Shown: positions 37,327 through 47,243, counted from the stretch's first letter. The stretch: 64,000 nucleotides of DNA from Lentibacter algarum (GCF_018860975.1 NZ_JAHKQI010000008.1:533550-597549), one strand, 5' to 3'. Program-made: numbers and translations. The notes: generated from the letters alone by a model not told the origin.

Positions 37327-37377
37327 GCACACGGCAAGCCTCATGATGTAGAAGCTACATTCCTAGGGTTATACAAA

Positions 37378-37407
37378 CGAAAAAGGCACGCCGTGTGGGG
37401 CGCGCCT
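37378..37407 (-). terminator. Rho-independent terminator after mltG
   Basis: On the minus strand AGGCGCGCC-CCACAC-GGCGTGCCT (one G-T pair) is followed by TTTT. It lies 28 bases past the mltG stop. Confidence 0.75.
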
Positions 37408-37434
37408 TTAGATGTGATTGCGAAGATGTTGCTC

Positions 37435-38589
37435 TTAGTCGTTGGCGCGTTCTGCCTCGATCGCGCGCCACTTAGCGACATTCTTGTTGTGCTCGTCCAG
37501 CGTCACGGCAAATGCGTGGCCACCGGTGCCATCAGCCACAAAGAAGATATACTCCGTGCTGTCGGGGTTGAGTGCGGCTTCGATGCTCGCGCGTCCCGGG
37601 TTGGCGATCGGAGTTGGCGGCAAGGCGTCGATTACATAGGTGTTAAACGGCGTCGGCTTGCGCAATTCACTGCGGCGCAGACCACGGCCCAGCACCCCTT
37701 CGCCCTTGGTAATGCCGTAGATCACGGCTGGGTCGGTTTGCAGCTTCATGCCCTTGTTCAGCCGGTTGGTGAACACACTCGCAACCTGTCGCCGCTCTTC
37801 GGCCACGCCTGTTTCTTTCTCGATCAGAGACGCGAGAACCAGAGCCTCTTCAGCGCTCTTCACAGGCAGGCCTTCGGCGCGTCCTTCCCAAGCTGCGGCC
37901 AGAATAACCTCTTGGCGTTGGCTCATCTGGGCGATGATATCAGCGCGCTTGTCGCCTTTCTTGAACTCATAGCTGTCTGGTGCGAGGCTGCCCTCGGCGG
38001 GCACATCACCGGTGGCGCCATCAAGCAGCGAGATTGCTTTGAGGCCTTGAACCACTTGCCAGCTGGTCACACCTTCGGCGACAGCAAGCCGGAAGCGCGC
38101 GTCTGATTGCTCGATCACTGCCGTAAACGCCTGCGGAATTTCGTCAACCGACGGGTCAAACTTGGCCTTCTCGACGAATTTGTTGGTCGACGGATCAAGC
38201 TCGCGCACAATAGTGCTCATGCGCGTGACACCGACCCTAAACACAACCTCCGTGCCGCAGGTCGACGCGCCGCCTTTGGTAATGATCGACGCGATATCTG
38301 CCATGCTCGCGCCCGCTGGCACGAGGTAGCTTCCGGCTTTGAGTTTGCCTGTTTGGTCGGCATAATCCATGCCCACACGCAACAGCATCCCCGAGCTCAC
38401 AGCACCTTGGTCCGCAAGCCAGTTCGAGACGCGGCTGACAGTGCTGCCGCGCTCGACACGCAGACATATTTGCTCATCCAAAGGGCCCTTGGCCTGATAT
38501 TCGCTCTGGCCCCACAAGATCAGCCCGCCGAGCAGGAAGATGCCGACAATCAGCATTGTCAGTGCGTTTGAGGCAATGTGTCGCCACAT
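37435..38589 (-). CDS. mltG: Endolytic transglycosylase MltG
   Basis: YceG-family membrane enzyme that cuts nascent glycan strands inside the chain and helps set their length. The 384 residues start with a short cytoplasmic end and one membrane helix (residues 9-27), then a LysM-like part (GSTVSRVSNWLADQG), then the catalytic domain with Glu 257 in VLASLIEKETG, the equivalent of E. coli Glu 218. YGITKGEGVLGRGLRRSEL and NTYVIDALPPTPIANPGRASI are the family blocks. It follows fabF by 4 bases, so it is co-transcribed with it. Confidence 0.95.
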   Translation of the reverse strand: MWRHIASNALTMLIVGIFLLGGLILWGQSEYQAKGPLDEQICLRVERGSTVSRVSNWLADQGAVSSGMLLRVGMDYADQTGKLKAGSYLVPAGASMADIASIITKGGASTCGTEVVFRVGVTRMSTIVRELDPSTNKFVEKAKFDPSVDEIPQAFTAVIEQSDARFRLAVAEGVTSWQVVQGLKAISLLDGATGDVPAEGSLAPDSYEFKKGDKRADIIAQMSQRQEVILAAAWEGRAEGLPVKSAEEALVLASLIEKETGVAEERRQVASVFTNRLNKGMKLQTDPAVIYGITKGEGVLGRGLRRSELRKPTPFNTYVIDALPPTPIANPGRASIEAALNPDSTEYIFFVADGTGGHAFAVTLDEHNKNVAKWRAIEAERAND

Positions 38590-38593
38590 AGTG

Positions 38594-39856
38594 TTAGTCT
38601 ACCTTCCGAAAGACAACGGAGGCGTTGGTGCCCCCGAAGCCAAAGCTGTTTGACAAGGCAATGTCGATTTTGCGTTCGCGTTTTTCGTTGGCGCAAAGGT
38701 CAACATTTGTTTCGCAGTCCACCGTATCAAGGTTGATCGTTGGCGGCGCAACTTGATCACGGATCGCGAGGATCGAGAAAATCGCCTCGATCGCGCCCGC
38801 CGCGCCGAGCAAGTGGCCCGTCATCGACTTGGTTGACGACATCGAAAGCTTGGCCGAAGCCTCTGGCCCCATCATCCGCTCGACAGCACCTAGTTCGATG
38901 GTATCGGCCATCGTTGAGGTTCCGTGCGCGTTCACGTAGTCAATCTCGGTCGGGTCAATGCCGGCGTTTGCACAGGCTGCGCGCATCGCACGTTCAGCGC
39001 CTTCGTGGTCAGGTGGAGGAGCGGTGATGTGGTAGGCATCGCCCGACAGGCCATAGCCAGCCACTTCTGCGTATATCTTCGCGCCGCGCGCTTTGGCGTG
39101 TTCGTATTCTTCCAATACAACAACACCAGCGCCCTCGCCCATGACGAAACCGTCGCGGTCAGCATCCCACGGGCGACTTGCTTTGGTCGGGTCGTCATCG
39201 TGACCTGTCGAGAGGGCTTTGCAGGCATTAAAGCCCGCGATCCCGATCTCGCAGATCGCGGCTTCTGCACCGCCAGCAACCATAACTTCGGCGTCGCCAT
39301 GCTGAATAAGGCGTGACGCGTCGCCAATCGCGTGCGCGCCCGTCGAGCAGGCCGTCACAACCGAGTGGTTGGGGCCCTTGAAACCATACTTGATGCCGAC
39401 TTGCCCTGAAATCAGGTTGATCAATGCACCAGGAATAAAGAACGGCGAAACGCGGCGCGGGCCTTTTTCGGCCATGAGCAGCGTTGTCGCCTCGATTGAC
39501 TTAAGACCACCAATACCAGAGCCGATCATGACGCCGGTGCGCAGGCGGCTCTCTTCGTCTTCGGGCATCCAGTCAGCGTCTGTTACCGCTTGGCCTGCCG
39601 CGGCAATGCCGTAGAGGATAAAGTCGTCAACCTTTCGGCGCTCTTTGGGCGCCATCCAGTCTTCGTAGTTGAAGGTGCCATTGGTGCCGTCGCCGTGCTT
39701 AACTTCACAGGCATATTTGGTTGCCACGCGCTCGGGGTTAAACTGGGTGATCGTGCCAGCGCCGCTTTTGCCAGCCAGAATGTTGGCCCAGCTGTCATCT
39801 ACATTGCCGCCCAAAGGCGTGACAAGCCCGATGCCTGTTACAACTACTCGACGCAT
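38594..39856 (-). CDS. fabF: 3-oxoacyl-ACP synthase II
   Basis: Condensing enzyme of fatty acid elongation, joining malonyl-ACP to a growing acyl-ACP. In 420 residues the catalytic triad is visible: Cys 170 in VVTACSTGAHAIG, the first His in VNAHGTSTMADT and the second in SMTGHLLGAAGAIEA. The N-terminus MRRVVVTGIGLVTPLG and C-terminus NSFGFGGTNASVVF are classic. It is separated from acpP by a terminator, so it may have its own promoter in the 39857-39980 gap. Confidence 0.97.
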   Translation of the reverse strand: MRRVVVTGIGLVTPLGGNVDDSWANILAGKSGAGTITQFNPERVATKYACEVKHGDGTNGTFNYEDWMAPKERRKVDDFILYGIAAAGQAVTDADWMPEDEESRLRTGVMIGSGIGGLKSIEATTLLMAEKGPRRVSPFFIPGALINLISGQVGIKYGFKGPNHSVVTACSTGAHAIGDASRLIQHGDAEVMVAGGAEAAICEIGIAGFNACKALSTGHDDDPTKASRPWDADRDGFVMGEGAGVVVLEEYEHAKARGAKIYAEVAGYGLSGDAYHITAPPPDHEGAERAMRAACANAGIDPTEIDYVNAHGTSTMADTIELGAVERMMGPEASAKLSMSSTKSMTGHLLGAAGAIEAIFSILAIRDQVAPPTINLDTVDCETNVDLCANEKRERKIDIALSNSFGFGGTNASVVFRKVD

Positions 39857-39980
39857 AAAAAGGCCCTTCCCTATTTCCCTGCCCGCTCATACCGCGGCTT
39901 GGGGTCTTGGGGCAAGAGTGCGCATCGCTCAAATAGCACGATGCTGCCGATAGTCTTGCCCGGTGTTCATAATCTCTCAA

Positions 39981-40012
39981 AAGAAAAACGGCCCGCATGC
40001 TTGCAGGCCGTT
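39981..40012 (-). terminator. Rho-independent terminator after acpP
   Basis: On the minus strand AACGGCC-N12-GGCCGTT is followed by TTTCTTTT. It lies 25 bases beyond the acpP stop and separates it from fabF. Confidence 0.8.
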
Positions 40013-40036
40013 CTCATGTAAATTCAAAGAAAAGGC

Positions 40037-40270
40037 TTAGGCCGCTTCAGTGATGAATTTCACGGCGTCGCCGAATGTTTGGATGGTTTCGGCTGCGTCG
40101 TCCGGAATTTCGATCCCGAACTCTTCTTCAAAAGCCATAACCAGCTCGACTGTGTCGAGGCTGTCGGCGCCAAGATCGTCAATGAAAGATGCGTTTTCAG
40201 CAACTTTGTCTTCTTCAACACCAAGGTGCTCAACAACGATTTTCTTTACGCGGTCTGCGACGTCGCTCAT
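40037..40270 (-). CDS. acpP: Acyl carrier protein
   Basis: A 77-residue acidic four-helix carrier. The phosphopantetheine site is Ser 37 in [16 protein letters not shown] 40270 is preceded by AAGGA and gives the normal N-terminus [17 protein letters not shown]; the frame is open upstream but that stretch is unlike any ACP. A 210-base gap to fabG leaves room for a separate promoter, as expected for a very abundant protein. Confidence 0.97.
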   Translation of the reverse strand: MSDVADRVKKIVVEHLGVEEDKVAENASFIDDLGADSLDTVELVMAFEEEFGIEIPDDAAETIQTFGDAVKFITEAA

Positions 40271-40480
40271 GTCTCTATCCTTATACTTCAGGCTCTTGCG
40301 AACCCTGTCTTTGCCTTTGCCCCGAAAGGCTGGCGGTTTATGTTGCCCTAACTCAGGACGGTTCCCCTCCGGACTGGAAAGGCTCTGCCTCACACAAAAG
40401 TGTAAAACCGAGAAACTGCGTGGCCTATAGCACATGGTGCGCTCAAGGCAAATGCTTTCACACGTTTTGCGTGATGGCAA

Positions 40481-41218
40481 TCATAACATGGCCATACCAC
40501 CGTTTACATGCAAGGTCGCCCCTGTTGTATAACCGGCCTCATCACTGGCGAGATACAGCACAGCACCCGCAATTTCTTTCGGTGTGCCCATGCGCGCAGC
40601 AGGGATTTGCCCGTTGATCTTGGTTTTCTGGTCGTCCGTCAACTTGTCGGTCATCGGCGTCGCAATAAAGCCGGGCGCAACGGCATTCGAGGTGATGCCA
40701 CGGCTGGCAACCTCATAAGCGATCGACTTTGTCAGCCCGACCATACCAGCCTTTGAAGCGGCATAGTTTGCTTGTCCGGGGTTGCCTGTTGAGCCAACAA
40801 TCGAGCTGATGTTGATGATCCTGCCCCACCGCGCCTTCATCATCGGGCGCATAACGCCACGACATAGCCGCATGGTCGAGGTCAGGTTGACGTCAATCAC
40901 GCTCTGCCATTCCTCGTCAGACATTCGCATAAATATCTGATCACGCGTGATACCCGCGTTGTTAACAAGGATATCAACCGCGCCCATAGCTTCAATTGCC
41001 TGTTTGGGCAGCGCATCAACAGCCTCTGCGTCGCTCAGGTTGCACGGCAACACATGCGCGCGTTCACCTAGCTCGGAAGCCAATGCCTTAAGCGGCTCTT
41101 CGCGTGTGCCTGAAAGGCCTACAGTCGCGCCAGCGGCGTGCAACACCTTGGCTATCTCGCCGCCAATGCCGCCAGAAGCGCCAGTAACCAGTGCAGATTT
41201 TCCTGTTAGATCAAACAT
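40481..41218 (-). CDS. fabG: 3-oxoacyl-ACP reductase
   Basis: NADPH-dependent first reduction of each elongation round. The 245-residue short-chain dehydrogenase has the cofactor motif TGASGGIGGEIA near residue 12, NNAGITRD, and the catalytic set Ser 139, Tyr 152 and Lys 156 (YAASKAG). The C-terminus GATLHVNGGMAML is typical of FabG. It follows fabD by 13 bases on the same strand. Confidence 0.96.
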   Translation of the reverse strand: MFDLTGKSALVTGASGGIGGEIAKVLHAAGATVGLSGTREEPLKALASELGERAHVLPCNLSDAEAVDALPKQAIEAMGAVDILVNNAGITRDQIFMRMSDEEWQSVIDVNLTSTMRLCRGVMRPMMKARWGRIINISSIVGSTGNPGQANYAASKAGMVGLTKSIAYEVASRGITSNAVAPGFIATPMTDKLTDDQKTKINGQIPAARMGTPKEIAGAVLYLASDEAGYTTGATLHVNGGMAML

Positions 41219-41231
41219 TTATAAGTCCTTC

Positions 41232-42176
41232 TTATTCGTTCAGCGCTTCTACAGCGGCTGTGATATCATCTGGTGTGCCCAGATTGCGGCAGCTGATCTC
41301 TTTGTTAATCCGTCGCACCATGCCGGACAGTGCTTTTCCGGCGCCTATTTCCCAGATCTCGGTGATACCACGCTCAGCGCCCATATAGAGCACGCTCTCT
41401 CTCCAGCGCACCGAGCCGGTGATCTGATCTACCAGCAGCGAGCGAATTGTCGTCGGGTCGTTTACAGCTTCGGCCAGCACGTTGGCGACCAAAGGCACAG
41501 CAGGTTTGTTGATCTCAACCTGCCCAAGCGCCGCCGCCATAACTTCAGCGGCCGGCGCCATCAGTTCGCAATGAAACGGCGCACTCACAGGCAAGAGCAT
41601 CGCCCGTTTGGCACCGGCTTCCTTTGCCAACACGACAGCGCGTTCAACCGCAGCTTTGTGCCCAGAAACGACGACCTGACTTGGGTCGTTGTCATTCGCG
41701 GCTTGGCAGACATCGCCCTCCGCAGCGGCTGCGGCCACGTCTTTAGCTGTTTGAAAGTCCAAGCCTAAAAGAGCTGCCATCGCGCCAACACCGACAGGCA
41801 CGGCGTCTTGCATGGCTTTGCCACGCGTTCGAAGCAAGCGCGCGGTGTCAGCCACGCTGATCGCCCCCGCCGCGGCCAAGGCCGAATATTCTCCAAGCGA
41901 ATGCCCTGCAACCAATGAAGCGGCAGACACATCAATGCCCTCAGCGGCAAGAGCCCGCATCGCGGCCAAGGACGTGGCCATAAGCGCGGGTTGGGCGTTC
42001 TGTGTAAGGGTTAGGTCAGCAATGTCGCCCTCCCAGATCAACGCGCTCAGGTTTTCGCCCAAGGCCTCGTCAACTTCATCAAACACGGCTTTGGCCTCGG
42101 GATAGGCCTCTGCTAGGGCTTTGCCCATACCGACCGCTTGTGCGCCCTGCCCGGGGAATACGAATGCTCTGCTCAC
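41232..42176 (-). CDS. fabD: Malonyl-CoA:ACP transacylase
   Basis: Loads malonyl groups onto ACP for FabF. The 314-residue protein begins RAFVFPGQGAQAVGMG and has the nucleophile Ser 93 in GHSLGEYSAL, with the partner His in PVSAPFHCELM. It heads the fabD-fabG-acpP-fabF-mltG series. AAGTGGAGGGTCTT lies just before the ATG. No fabH or plsX gene is present nearby. Confidence 0.96.
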   Translation of the reverse strand: MSRAFVFPGQGAQAVGMGKALAEAYPEAKAVFDEVDEALGENLSALIWEGDIADLTLTQNAQPALMATSLAAMRALAAEGIDVSAASLVAGHSLGEYSALAAAGAISVADTARLLRTRGKAMQDAVPVGVGAMAALLGLDFQTAKDVAAAAAEGDVCQAANDNDPSQVVVSGHKAAVERAVVLAKEAGAKRAMLLPVSAPFHCELMAPAAEVMAAALGQVEINKPAVPLVANVLAEAVNDPTTIRSLLVDQITGSVRWRESVLYMGAERGITEIWEIGAGKALSGMVRRINKEISCRNLGTPDDITAAVEALNE

Positions 42177-42244
42177 TTAAGACCCTCCACTTGCCTTTTA
42201 AGTGAAATAGCCCGAAGCCCCGCCACGCGCAATGCGCTAGACAT

Positions 42245-42273
42245 GAAAAAGCCGGCACGCTGGGCACCGGCTC
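42245..42273 (-). terminator. Rho-independent terminator before fabD
   Basis: On the minus strand AGCCGG...CCGGCT closes a hairpin around GTGCC/GTGCC-type bases and is followed by TTTTTC. It ends the upstream 163-residue gene, 27 bases past its stop. Confidence 0.7.
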
Positions 42274-42299
42274 TTTGGAGAGTTTGTTGATGTTCGAGC

Positions 42300-42791
42300 T
42301 CAGCCAGTGCGCGCAAAGCTTGGGCCGAGCGCCGAGCGCAGGCTGTCCATCTCGCGGGCCCGTTTGCCAAGCGGAAGCTCGACAACACTGCGACCCTGAT
42401 GATCGCGGGCAATAAACACTCCGCCACGAACGTCGATTTCGCTCAGGTCTTTATACTCATACACCTGCGAGCGAACGACACGGCCAAACTCGTTGCGCAC
42501 AACAACTTCAAGGCGCTCGGAGCGCGGATCAAGGTTAACTTCCGGAATGCGACGGCGTACTGGCGCGATCATTGCAAAACCCGACGCCATAAGTGCGATG
42601 GTGATCATCAACTTGAATAGCATCAAGCCGTTGTCCCAAACTGCTCCGGGCATCGCCCAAAGGCCCAAGGCCGCCAACAGCAATACCGCGCCTGCAAAAA
42701 CGTTGAACAAGCGCGTCGGCGGAAGGGCCTCCACTGAATACTTCTCAACTGCGTTTTCAGGGACGTGGACACTTGTTGCAACGTTGAACAT
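42300..42791 (-). CDS. Two-helix membrane protein, unknown function
   Basis: A 163-residue protein with two membrane helices (about residues 29-48 and 56-76) and a beta-rich hydrophilic C-terminus (SERLEVVVRNEFGRVVRSQVYEYKDL, GGVFIARDHQGRSVVELPLGKRAREMDSLR). The C-terminal pattern resembles a small pleckstrin-like sheet but no family name is evident to me. It is a single-gene unit between the fab cluster and rpsF, with its own terminator. The amino end VHVPENAVEKYSVEALPPTRLFN is hydrophilic and lacks a signal peptide. Confidence 0.72.
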   Translation of the reverse strand: MFNVATSVHVPENAVEKYSVEALPPTRLFNVFAGAVLLLAALGLWAMPGAVWDNGLMLFKLMITIALMASGFAMIAPVRRRIPEVNLDPRSERLEVVVRNEFGRVVRSQVYEYKDLSEIDVRGGVFIARDHQGRSVVELPLGKRAREMDSLRSALGPSFARTG

Positions 42792-43097
42792 GGCTCTCTC
42801 CGAGTGGTCTTGTTTTAAGTCGATTTCTTTGAATTTGCTGTTCTAGTTCGACAAAACTTTGACCAAAAAAGGATAGATAAAGGCAGATTCGCCACTTTAA
42901 GGCCTGAATGTGGCAGCCCATGAGTATCTGCACTAAAGCCTAGCTCGACTTACGCCCGCAACTTGCGCTTGCGCGGACGCAAAAACCGTCGTATGTGCCA
43001 GCTTCCTTCTGCAGTTACGTTTGAACCGCGCAGCTCTCGTGGATGGGTCGCAGAAGGATGACCCTCCTATGAAATGCGCTTGAAAAAGGAACAGCAC
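42792..43097. other. Divergent control region with rpsF leader
   Basis: 306 bases between the membrane-protein gene and rpsF; it must hold both promoters. GGGTC (43046-43050) and GACCC (43061-43065) form a hairpin 33 bases before the rpsF ATG. Many bacteria have an S6:S18-binding leader here; I cannot confirm its conserved loop. Confidence 0.35.
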
Positions 43098-43451
43098 ATG
43101 CCGCTCTATGAGCATGTATTTATCTCGCGTCAGGACTTGTCCAACACGCAAGCAGAGAGCCTCATCGAACATTTTGGCACAGTCCTCGCGGACAACGGCG
43201 GTAAGCTCGTTGAACACGAATACTGGGGCATCAAAACGATGGCCTACAAAATCAACAAGAACCGCAAGGGCCACTACGCCTTCCTGCGCACCGATGCTCC
43301 GGCAGCGGCGATTCAGGAAATGGAACGCCTCATGCGCCTGCACGAAGATGTGATGCGTATCCTGACCATCAAAGTCGACGAGCACGCTGAAGGCCCATCG
43401 GTTCAAATGCAAAAACGCGAAGAGCGCTCCGAGCGCCGTGAACGTCGCTAA
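43098..43451 (+). CDS. rpsF: 30S ribosomal protein S6
   Basis: A 117-residue S6 that pairs with S18 on the platform of the small subunit. MPLYEHVFISRQDLS and KLVEHEYWGIKTMAYKINKNRKGHYAF are diagnostic. ATG 43098 follows AAGGA by 7 bases; the in-frame ATG eight codons upstream lacks support. The tail ends in a charged KREERSERRERR repeat. It leads the rpsF-rpsR-rplI operon. Confidence 0.97.
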   Translation: MPLYEHVFISRQDLSNTQAESLIEHFGTVLADNGGKLVEHEYWGIKTMAYKINKNRKGHYAFLRTDAPAAAIQEMERLMRLHEDVMRILTIKVDEHAEGPSVQMQKREERSERRERR

Positions 43452-43476
43452 TCACCTGAAGAAAGGACACTAAACC

Positions 43477-43704
43477 ATGGCTGCAAAACCATTTTTCCGC
43501 CGTCGTAAGGTCTGCCCGTTCTCAGGCGAGAACGCACCAAAGATCGACTATAAAGACACGAAGCTTCTGCAACGCTACATCTCTGAGCGTGGCAAAATCG
43601 TGCCTTCCCGTATCACCGCTGTTTCGGCCAAGAAGCAACGTGAGCTTGCCCGCGCGATCAAACGCGCCCGCTTCCTCGCGCTTCTGCCATACGCCGTTAA
43701 GTAA
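43477..43704 (+). CDS. rpsR: 30S ribosomal protein S18
   Basis: A 75-residue basic protein: [22 protein letters not shown] at the start and [32 protein letters not shown] at the end, the S18 core. GAAAGGA lies before the ATG. It is 25 bases after rpsF and 11 before rplI. Confidence 0.98.
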   Translation: MAAKPFFRRRKVCPFSGENAPKIDYKDTKLLQRYISERGKIVPSRITAVSAKKQRELARAIKRARFLALLPYAVK

Positions 43705-43715
43705 GGAGAACAGAC

Positions 43716-44366
43716 ATGAAAGTTATCCTTCTTGAGCGCGTCGCAAAGCTCGGCCAAATGGGCGATGTTGTAGATGTGAAGCCGGGTCATGCCCGCAACT
43801 TCCTTCTGCCACAGAAGAAAGCCCTGACAGCGTCAGATGCGAATATCGCCAACTTCGAAGCGCAGAAAGCCCAGCTTGAAGCCAACAACCTTGAAACCAA
43901 AAAAGAAGCCGAAGACATGGCCGCTCGCCTCGATGGCCAGCAGTTCATCGTGATTCGCCAAGCTTCTGACGCGGGTTCGCTTTACGGCTCAGTCACACCA
44001 CGTGACGCCGCCGAAGCTGCCACCGCAGAAGGTTTCACAGTTGATCGCAAGCAAGTATCTGTTGAAGCGCCGATCAAAGATCTCGGTGTTCACAACATGT
44101 TTGTGCGCCTTCACCCTGAAGTTTCAGCAACAATCGAAATCAACGTGGCCCGTTCGACTGAAGAAGCCGAATTGCAAGCCTCGGGCAAGTCGATCCAGGA
44201 ACTCGCAGCCGAAGCTGAAGCTGAAGCCGAGTTCGAGATTGCTGAATTGTTCGACGATATCGGCGCTGCCGCATCAGACGATGAAGACCTTGCCGAAGCG
44301 GCCGGTGTTGAAGTCGAAACTGACGAAGCAGATGTTGAAGCTGAAGACACGACAGAGAAAAGCTAA
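43716..44366 (+). CDS. rplI: 50S ribosomal protein L9 with acidic tail
   Basis: Residues 1-150 are a normal L9: [37 protein letters not shown], the long connecting helix, and the C-terminal RNA-binding domain ([20 protein letters not shown]). The protein then continues for about 60 residues of Glu/Asp/Ala-rich sequence ([29 protein letters not shown]), reaching 216 residues against about 149 in E. coli. Longer acidic L9 tails occur in related bacteria. A strong terminator ends the operon. Confidence 0.97.
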   Translation: MKVILLERVAKLGQMGDVVDVKPGHARNFLLPQKKALTASDANIANFEAQKAQLEANNLETKKEAEDMAARLDGQQFIVIRQASDAGSLYGSVTPRDAAEAATAEGFTVDRKQVSVEAPIKDLGVHNMFVRLHPEVSATIEINVARSTEEAELQASGKSIQELAAEAEAEAEFEIAELFDDIGAAASDDEDLAEAAGVEVETDEADVEAEDTTEKS

Positions 44367-44390
44367 GCCAGCCTACTCTGCTACAATTCA

Positions 44391-44422
44391 AACCGCGCCA
44401 GCCCGTCTGGCGCGGTTTTTTT
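44391..44422 (+). terminator. Rho-independent terminator after rplI
   Basis: AACCGCGCCAG-CCCGT-CTGGCGCGGTT is an 11-bp stem followed by a run of T. It lies 24 bases beyond the rplI stop. Confidence 0.9.
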
Positions 44423-44537
44423 GTGCCGCCCGATGCGGGGCAAAAATCGGCATGTTCACGCGCAAACACAAGCGCCCTCTGGCAAGACAAGCCTGTTTGC
44501 GGCTAGATCACAGGCATCAACAACGATAGGCCGTACC

Positions 44538-45026
44538 ATGTCTCCGAACCGCCGAACACTCCTTCTCATGCTTGCAGCCGCCTCCCTTGTATCGGCCTGC
44601 GGGAACAACCAGCCCGCTCACCAACCTGCGACACCCGCGTCAAACGAGCCGCCTCTCTACCCGAACGAAACACCGGAACTGCGTGCGCTAATCAACAAAT
44701 ACGCCGATCTCTACGAACTCCCGCGTCCCCTGCTCCATAAGCTCGCGATCCGCGAAAGCACGCACCGTCCTTGGGCCCGCAACGGCCCTTACTATGGCTT
44801 GCTACAAATCCTCCCTGCAACTGCACGCAGCATGGGGCACAGCGGCACGGCCAATGACCTGCTAGATGCAGAAACCAACCTCAAATACGCGGGCAAGTAT
44901 CTGCGCGGCGCATGGCTCTTGTCTGATGGAGACATCGACACCGCCATCAGCTGGTATGCACGGGGCTACTACTTTGAAGCCAAACGCCGTGGCATGCTCG
45001 TCGAAACAGGCCTGCGCCCCGCTTAA
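44538..45026 (+). CDS. Lipoprotein lytic transglycosylase (SLT domain)
   Basis: A 162-residue lipoprotein: MSPNRRTLLLMLAAASLVSAC has the lipobox LVSAC with Cys 21 as lipid site. The rest is a compact SLT-type lysozyme fold with the catalytic Glu in LAIRESTHRPWARNGPYYGLLQILPATARSMG. NLKYAGKYLRGAWLLSDGDIDTAISWYARGYY completes it. It should cleave glycan strands from the membrane surface. A longer in-frame start overlaps the rplI terminator and lacks the signal sequence at its end, so ATG 44538 is chosen. Confidence 0.9.
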   Translation: MSPNRRTLLLMLAAASLVSACGNNQPAHQPATPASNEPPLYPNETPELRALINKYADLYELPRPLLHKLAIRESTHRPWARNGPYYGLLQILPATARSMGHSGTANDLLDAETNLKYAGKYLRGAWLLSDGDIDTAISWYARGYYFEAKRRGMLVETGLRPA

Positions 45027-45030
45027 AACG

Positions 45031-45066
45031 AAAAAGGCCGCCCCCAAAGGAGCGGCCTTTCGTTTC
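45031..45066. terminator. Bidirectional terminator between transglycosylase gene and tig
   Basis: AAAGGCCGC-N9-GCGGCCTTT, with A-run on the left and T-rich CGTTTC on the right. It can serve both convergent genes. Confidence 0.85.
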
Positions 45067-45082
45067 TCTAAAGCCGAAAGCC

Positions 45083-46417
45083 TTACTCGTCTTCGAGCGC
45101 TTCCACGGCTTTTTGCAAATCGTCTTTCGAGACTTCTTTGTCTTTCACAGTCGACTGTTCAAATGCCTGATCAACAACCTTATCTTCGAACAACGGCGCG
45201 CGAAGCTGCTGCTGCATTTGCTGGTTTTGCTGAACAAATTCAAAGAACTGACGTTCTTGGCCGGGGTATTGGCGCGCTTGGTTCATGATAGCTTGGGTCA
45301 TCTCGGCGTCTGATACTTCAATTTCAGCTTTCTGCCCCATCTCGGCGAGCAGAAGGCCTAAACGCACGCGACGCTCGGCAAGTTTTGTGTGCTCTGCAGT
45401 CGTTTCGATCTCAGGGTGATCATGGCCCTCAACGTCAGGGTTTTCCTCATGCCACAGCTGGTGCGCAATCTGGCCAGCTTCAGCTTCCAGCAGCGATGGT
45501 GGCAGCTCGAACGAAACCTGCTTGTCCAGAGCATCCAACAGCGCGCGCTTCATCACCGCGCGTGACGCACCGGCATACTCGGCTTCAAGGCGCTCACCAA
45601 TCTGGCCCTTCAGGCCAGCAAGATCTTCGGCACCAAACTTAACAGCCAGCTCATCGTTCAGCTCGGCCGCTTTTGGTTCCTTAACTTCCTTGATTTTGCA
45701 CTCGAACACGGCGGCTTTGCCTGCCAGAGCTTCGGCCTGGTATTCGTCAGGGAAGCTCACTTCAACGTTCTTTTCGTCGCCGGCTTTTACACCAACGAGC
45801 TGCTCTTCAAAGCCCGGAATGAAGCTGTTTGAACCGAGCACCAGCGGGTAATCTTCTGCTGCGCCGCCCTCAAAGGCTTCGCCGTCTACTTTACCGAGGA
45901 AGTCGATCACAACCTGGTCACCATCTTTGGCTTTTGAACCCTTCTTGCGCGGCTCAAAGTCTTGCGCGGTTTCGGCAAGTGACTTCAGCGCCTCTTCGAT
46001 CTCGTCGTCGCCGGCTTTCACGACCATACGCTCAAGCTTGATTTTTTTGAAATCAACTTCAGGAATTTCTGGCAGCGCTTCGTAAGACATCTCGATCTTA
46101 ACGTCGTCGCCCTCTTTCCACTTGTCACCGTCAATCATTTCAACTTTTGGCTGCATCGCAGGGCGGTCACCCGAAGCTTCGAAGTGGTCTGACATCGCAC
46201 CGTCGATGGCCTCTTGCATGGCTTCGCCCATGACCTTTTGGCCAAACTGCTTTTTGAGCAGCGCCATAGGGACTTTACCCTTGCGAAAGCCCTTCATCTC
46301 TACGTCAGGCTGCGCTTCAATCAGCTTCTCATCAACTTTTGAGTCAAGCTCGGCAGCTGTGAGGGTGATGTTATAGGCGCGCTTGAGGCCTTCGTTCAAT
46401 GTCTCGGTGACCTGCAT
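45083..46417 (-). CDS. tig: Trigger factor
   Basis: Ribosome-bound chaperone and prolyl isomerase meeting nascent chains at the exit tunnel. The 444 residues hold the ribosome-binding domain with the signature GFRKGKVP near residue 45, the FKBP domain (about 150-240, [21 protein letters not shown]) and the C-terminal arms. ATG 46417 has AAGGA 7 bases upstream and gives [15 protein letters not shown]. Gln/Met-rich and Asp/Glu-rich segments close the protein. lon lies 1.2 kb away, but on a separate unit. Confidence 0.96.
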   Translation of the reverse strand: MQVTETLNEGLKRAYNITLTAAELDSKVDEKLIEAQPDVEMKGFRKGKVPMALLKKQFGQKVMGEAMQEAIDGAMSDHFEASGDRPAMQPKVEMIDGDKWKEGDDVKIEMSYEALPEIPEVDFKKIKLERMVVKAGDDEIEEALKSLAETAQDFEPRKKGSKAKDGDQVVIDFLGKVDGEAFEGGAAEDYPLVLGSNSFIPGFEEQLVGVKAGDEKNVEVSFPDEYQAEALAGKAAVFECKIKEVKEPKAAELNDELAVKFGAEDLAGLKGQIGERLEAEYAGASRAVMKRALLDALDKQVSFELPPSLLEAEAGQIAHQLWHEENPDVEGHDHPEIETTAEHTKLAERRVRLGLLLAEMGQKAEIEVSDAEMTQAIMNQARQYPGQERQFFEFVQQNQQMQQQLRAPLFEDKVVDQAFEQSTVKDKEVSKDDLQKAVEALEDE

Positions 46418-46594
46418 GAGTCCATCCTTTTGCATATCGGCATTACGTCAAGGTCCGGTGCAACCTGCACCAGCTAAATCAAGCGCTCTTCTAGGGTTGC
46501 TAGGGCAAGTATGCAAGGAGATTTCAGGCGGAATCGACCCCCGAACGAAACAAATTCGTCCTGCGCACTGCCAAGACAACGATTTGTGAAAAAA

Positions 46595-46670
<76 letters not shown>

Positions 46671-46769
46671 GTGCGGCGGTATTTAGCGAGCACGGCGAGG
46701 TCTTGCAAGCGCGATTATTGCGAAAATCGCGCTTTGAGCAAAAAAACTTCCTCCGACGGCTCGGCGATC

Positions 46770-47243
46770 CTATTCAGCGGCTTGTTTGTCACCTTCGAGC
46801 TCTTTGATCACCATATCCGATTGACGCAACCGGATGTTGATAACACGGCCGTTCGCAACTTGTTTGGTGCGGGCAATTTTGACTTTGCCAAATGGCTTCA
46901 AGTTCAACTCCTGGCCATCGCCAATGGCTCTCCCCATAACTTCCAAAACAGCCTCGACAACTGGTTTGACGTCTTTTCGCTTGGCCCCCGTGCGCTCGGC
47001 AACTTCATCAAGCAATTGCTCTTTGCGCATCTCGATCATACCAACCGACGGAGCATTGCTTGTCACAATGACCGGCTCGACTTCAGCAGCCTTGGCAATG
47101 GGGCTCGGGGCTGACAAAGGCGCCGGCGCCACTGTTTCGGGTGTCTTCGGAGCCGCCTTTTTGGCCGCTTTCCGCGCTGGTTTCGCTGGTGCCGCGGCCT
47201 TCTTTACGCCGGTTGTTTTTGACTTCTTCGGTGCTGCTGCCAT
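46770..47243 (-). CDS. HU-family DNA-binding protein with Lys/Ala/Pro-rich head
   Basis: 157 residues in two parts. Residues 1-60 are a disordered, histone H1-like head (PKKSKTTGVKKAAAPAKPARK and following). Residues 70-157 are an HU/IHF-like fold with MRKEQLLDEVAERTGAKRKDVKPVVEAVLEVMGRAI, the beta arm region GQELNLKPFGKVKIARTKQVANG, and RQSDMVIKEL. The usual arm-tip proline motif is changed. It should bind and bend or compact DNA. GAGGG precedes ATG 47243. It sits alone beside tRNA-Val. Confidence 0.88.
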   Translation of the reverse strand: MAAAPKKSKTTGVKKAAAPAKPARKAAKKAAPKTPETVAPAPLSAPSPIAKAAEVEPVIVTSNAPSVGMIEMRKEQLLDEVAERTGAKRKDVKPVVEAVLEVMGRAIGDGQELNLKPFGKVKIARTKQVANGRVINIRLRQSDMVIKELEGDKQAAE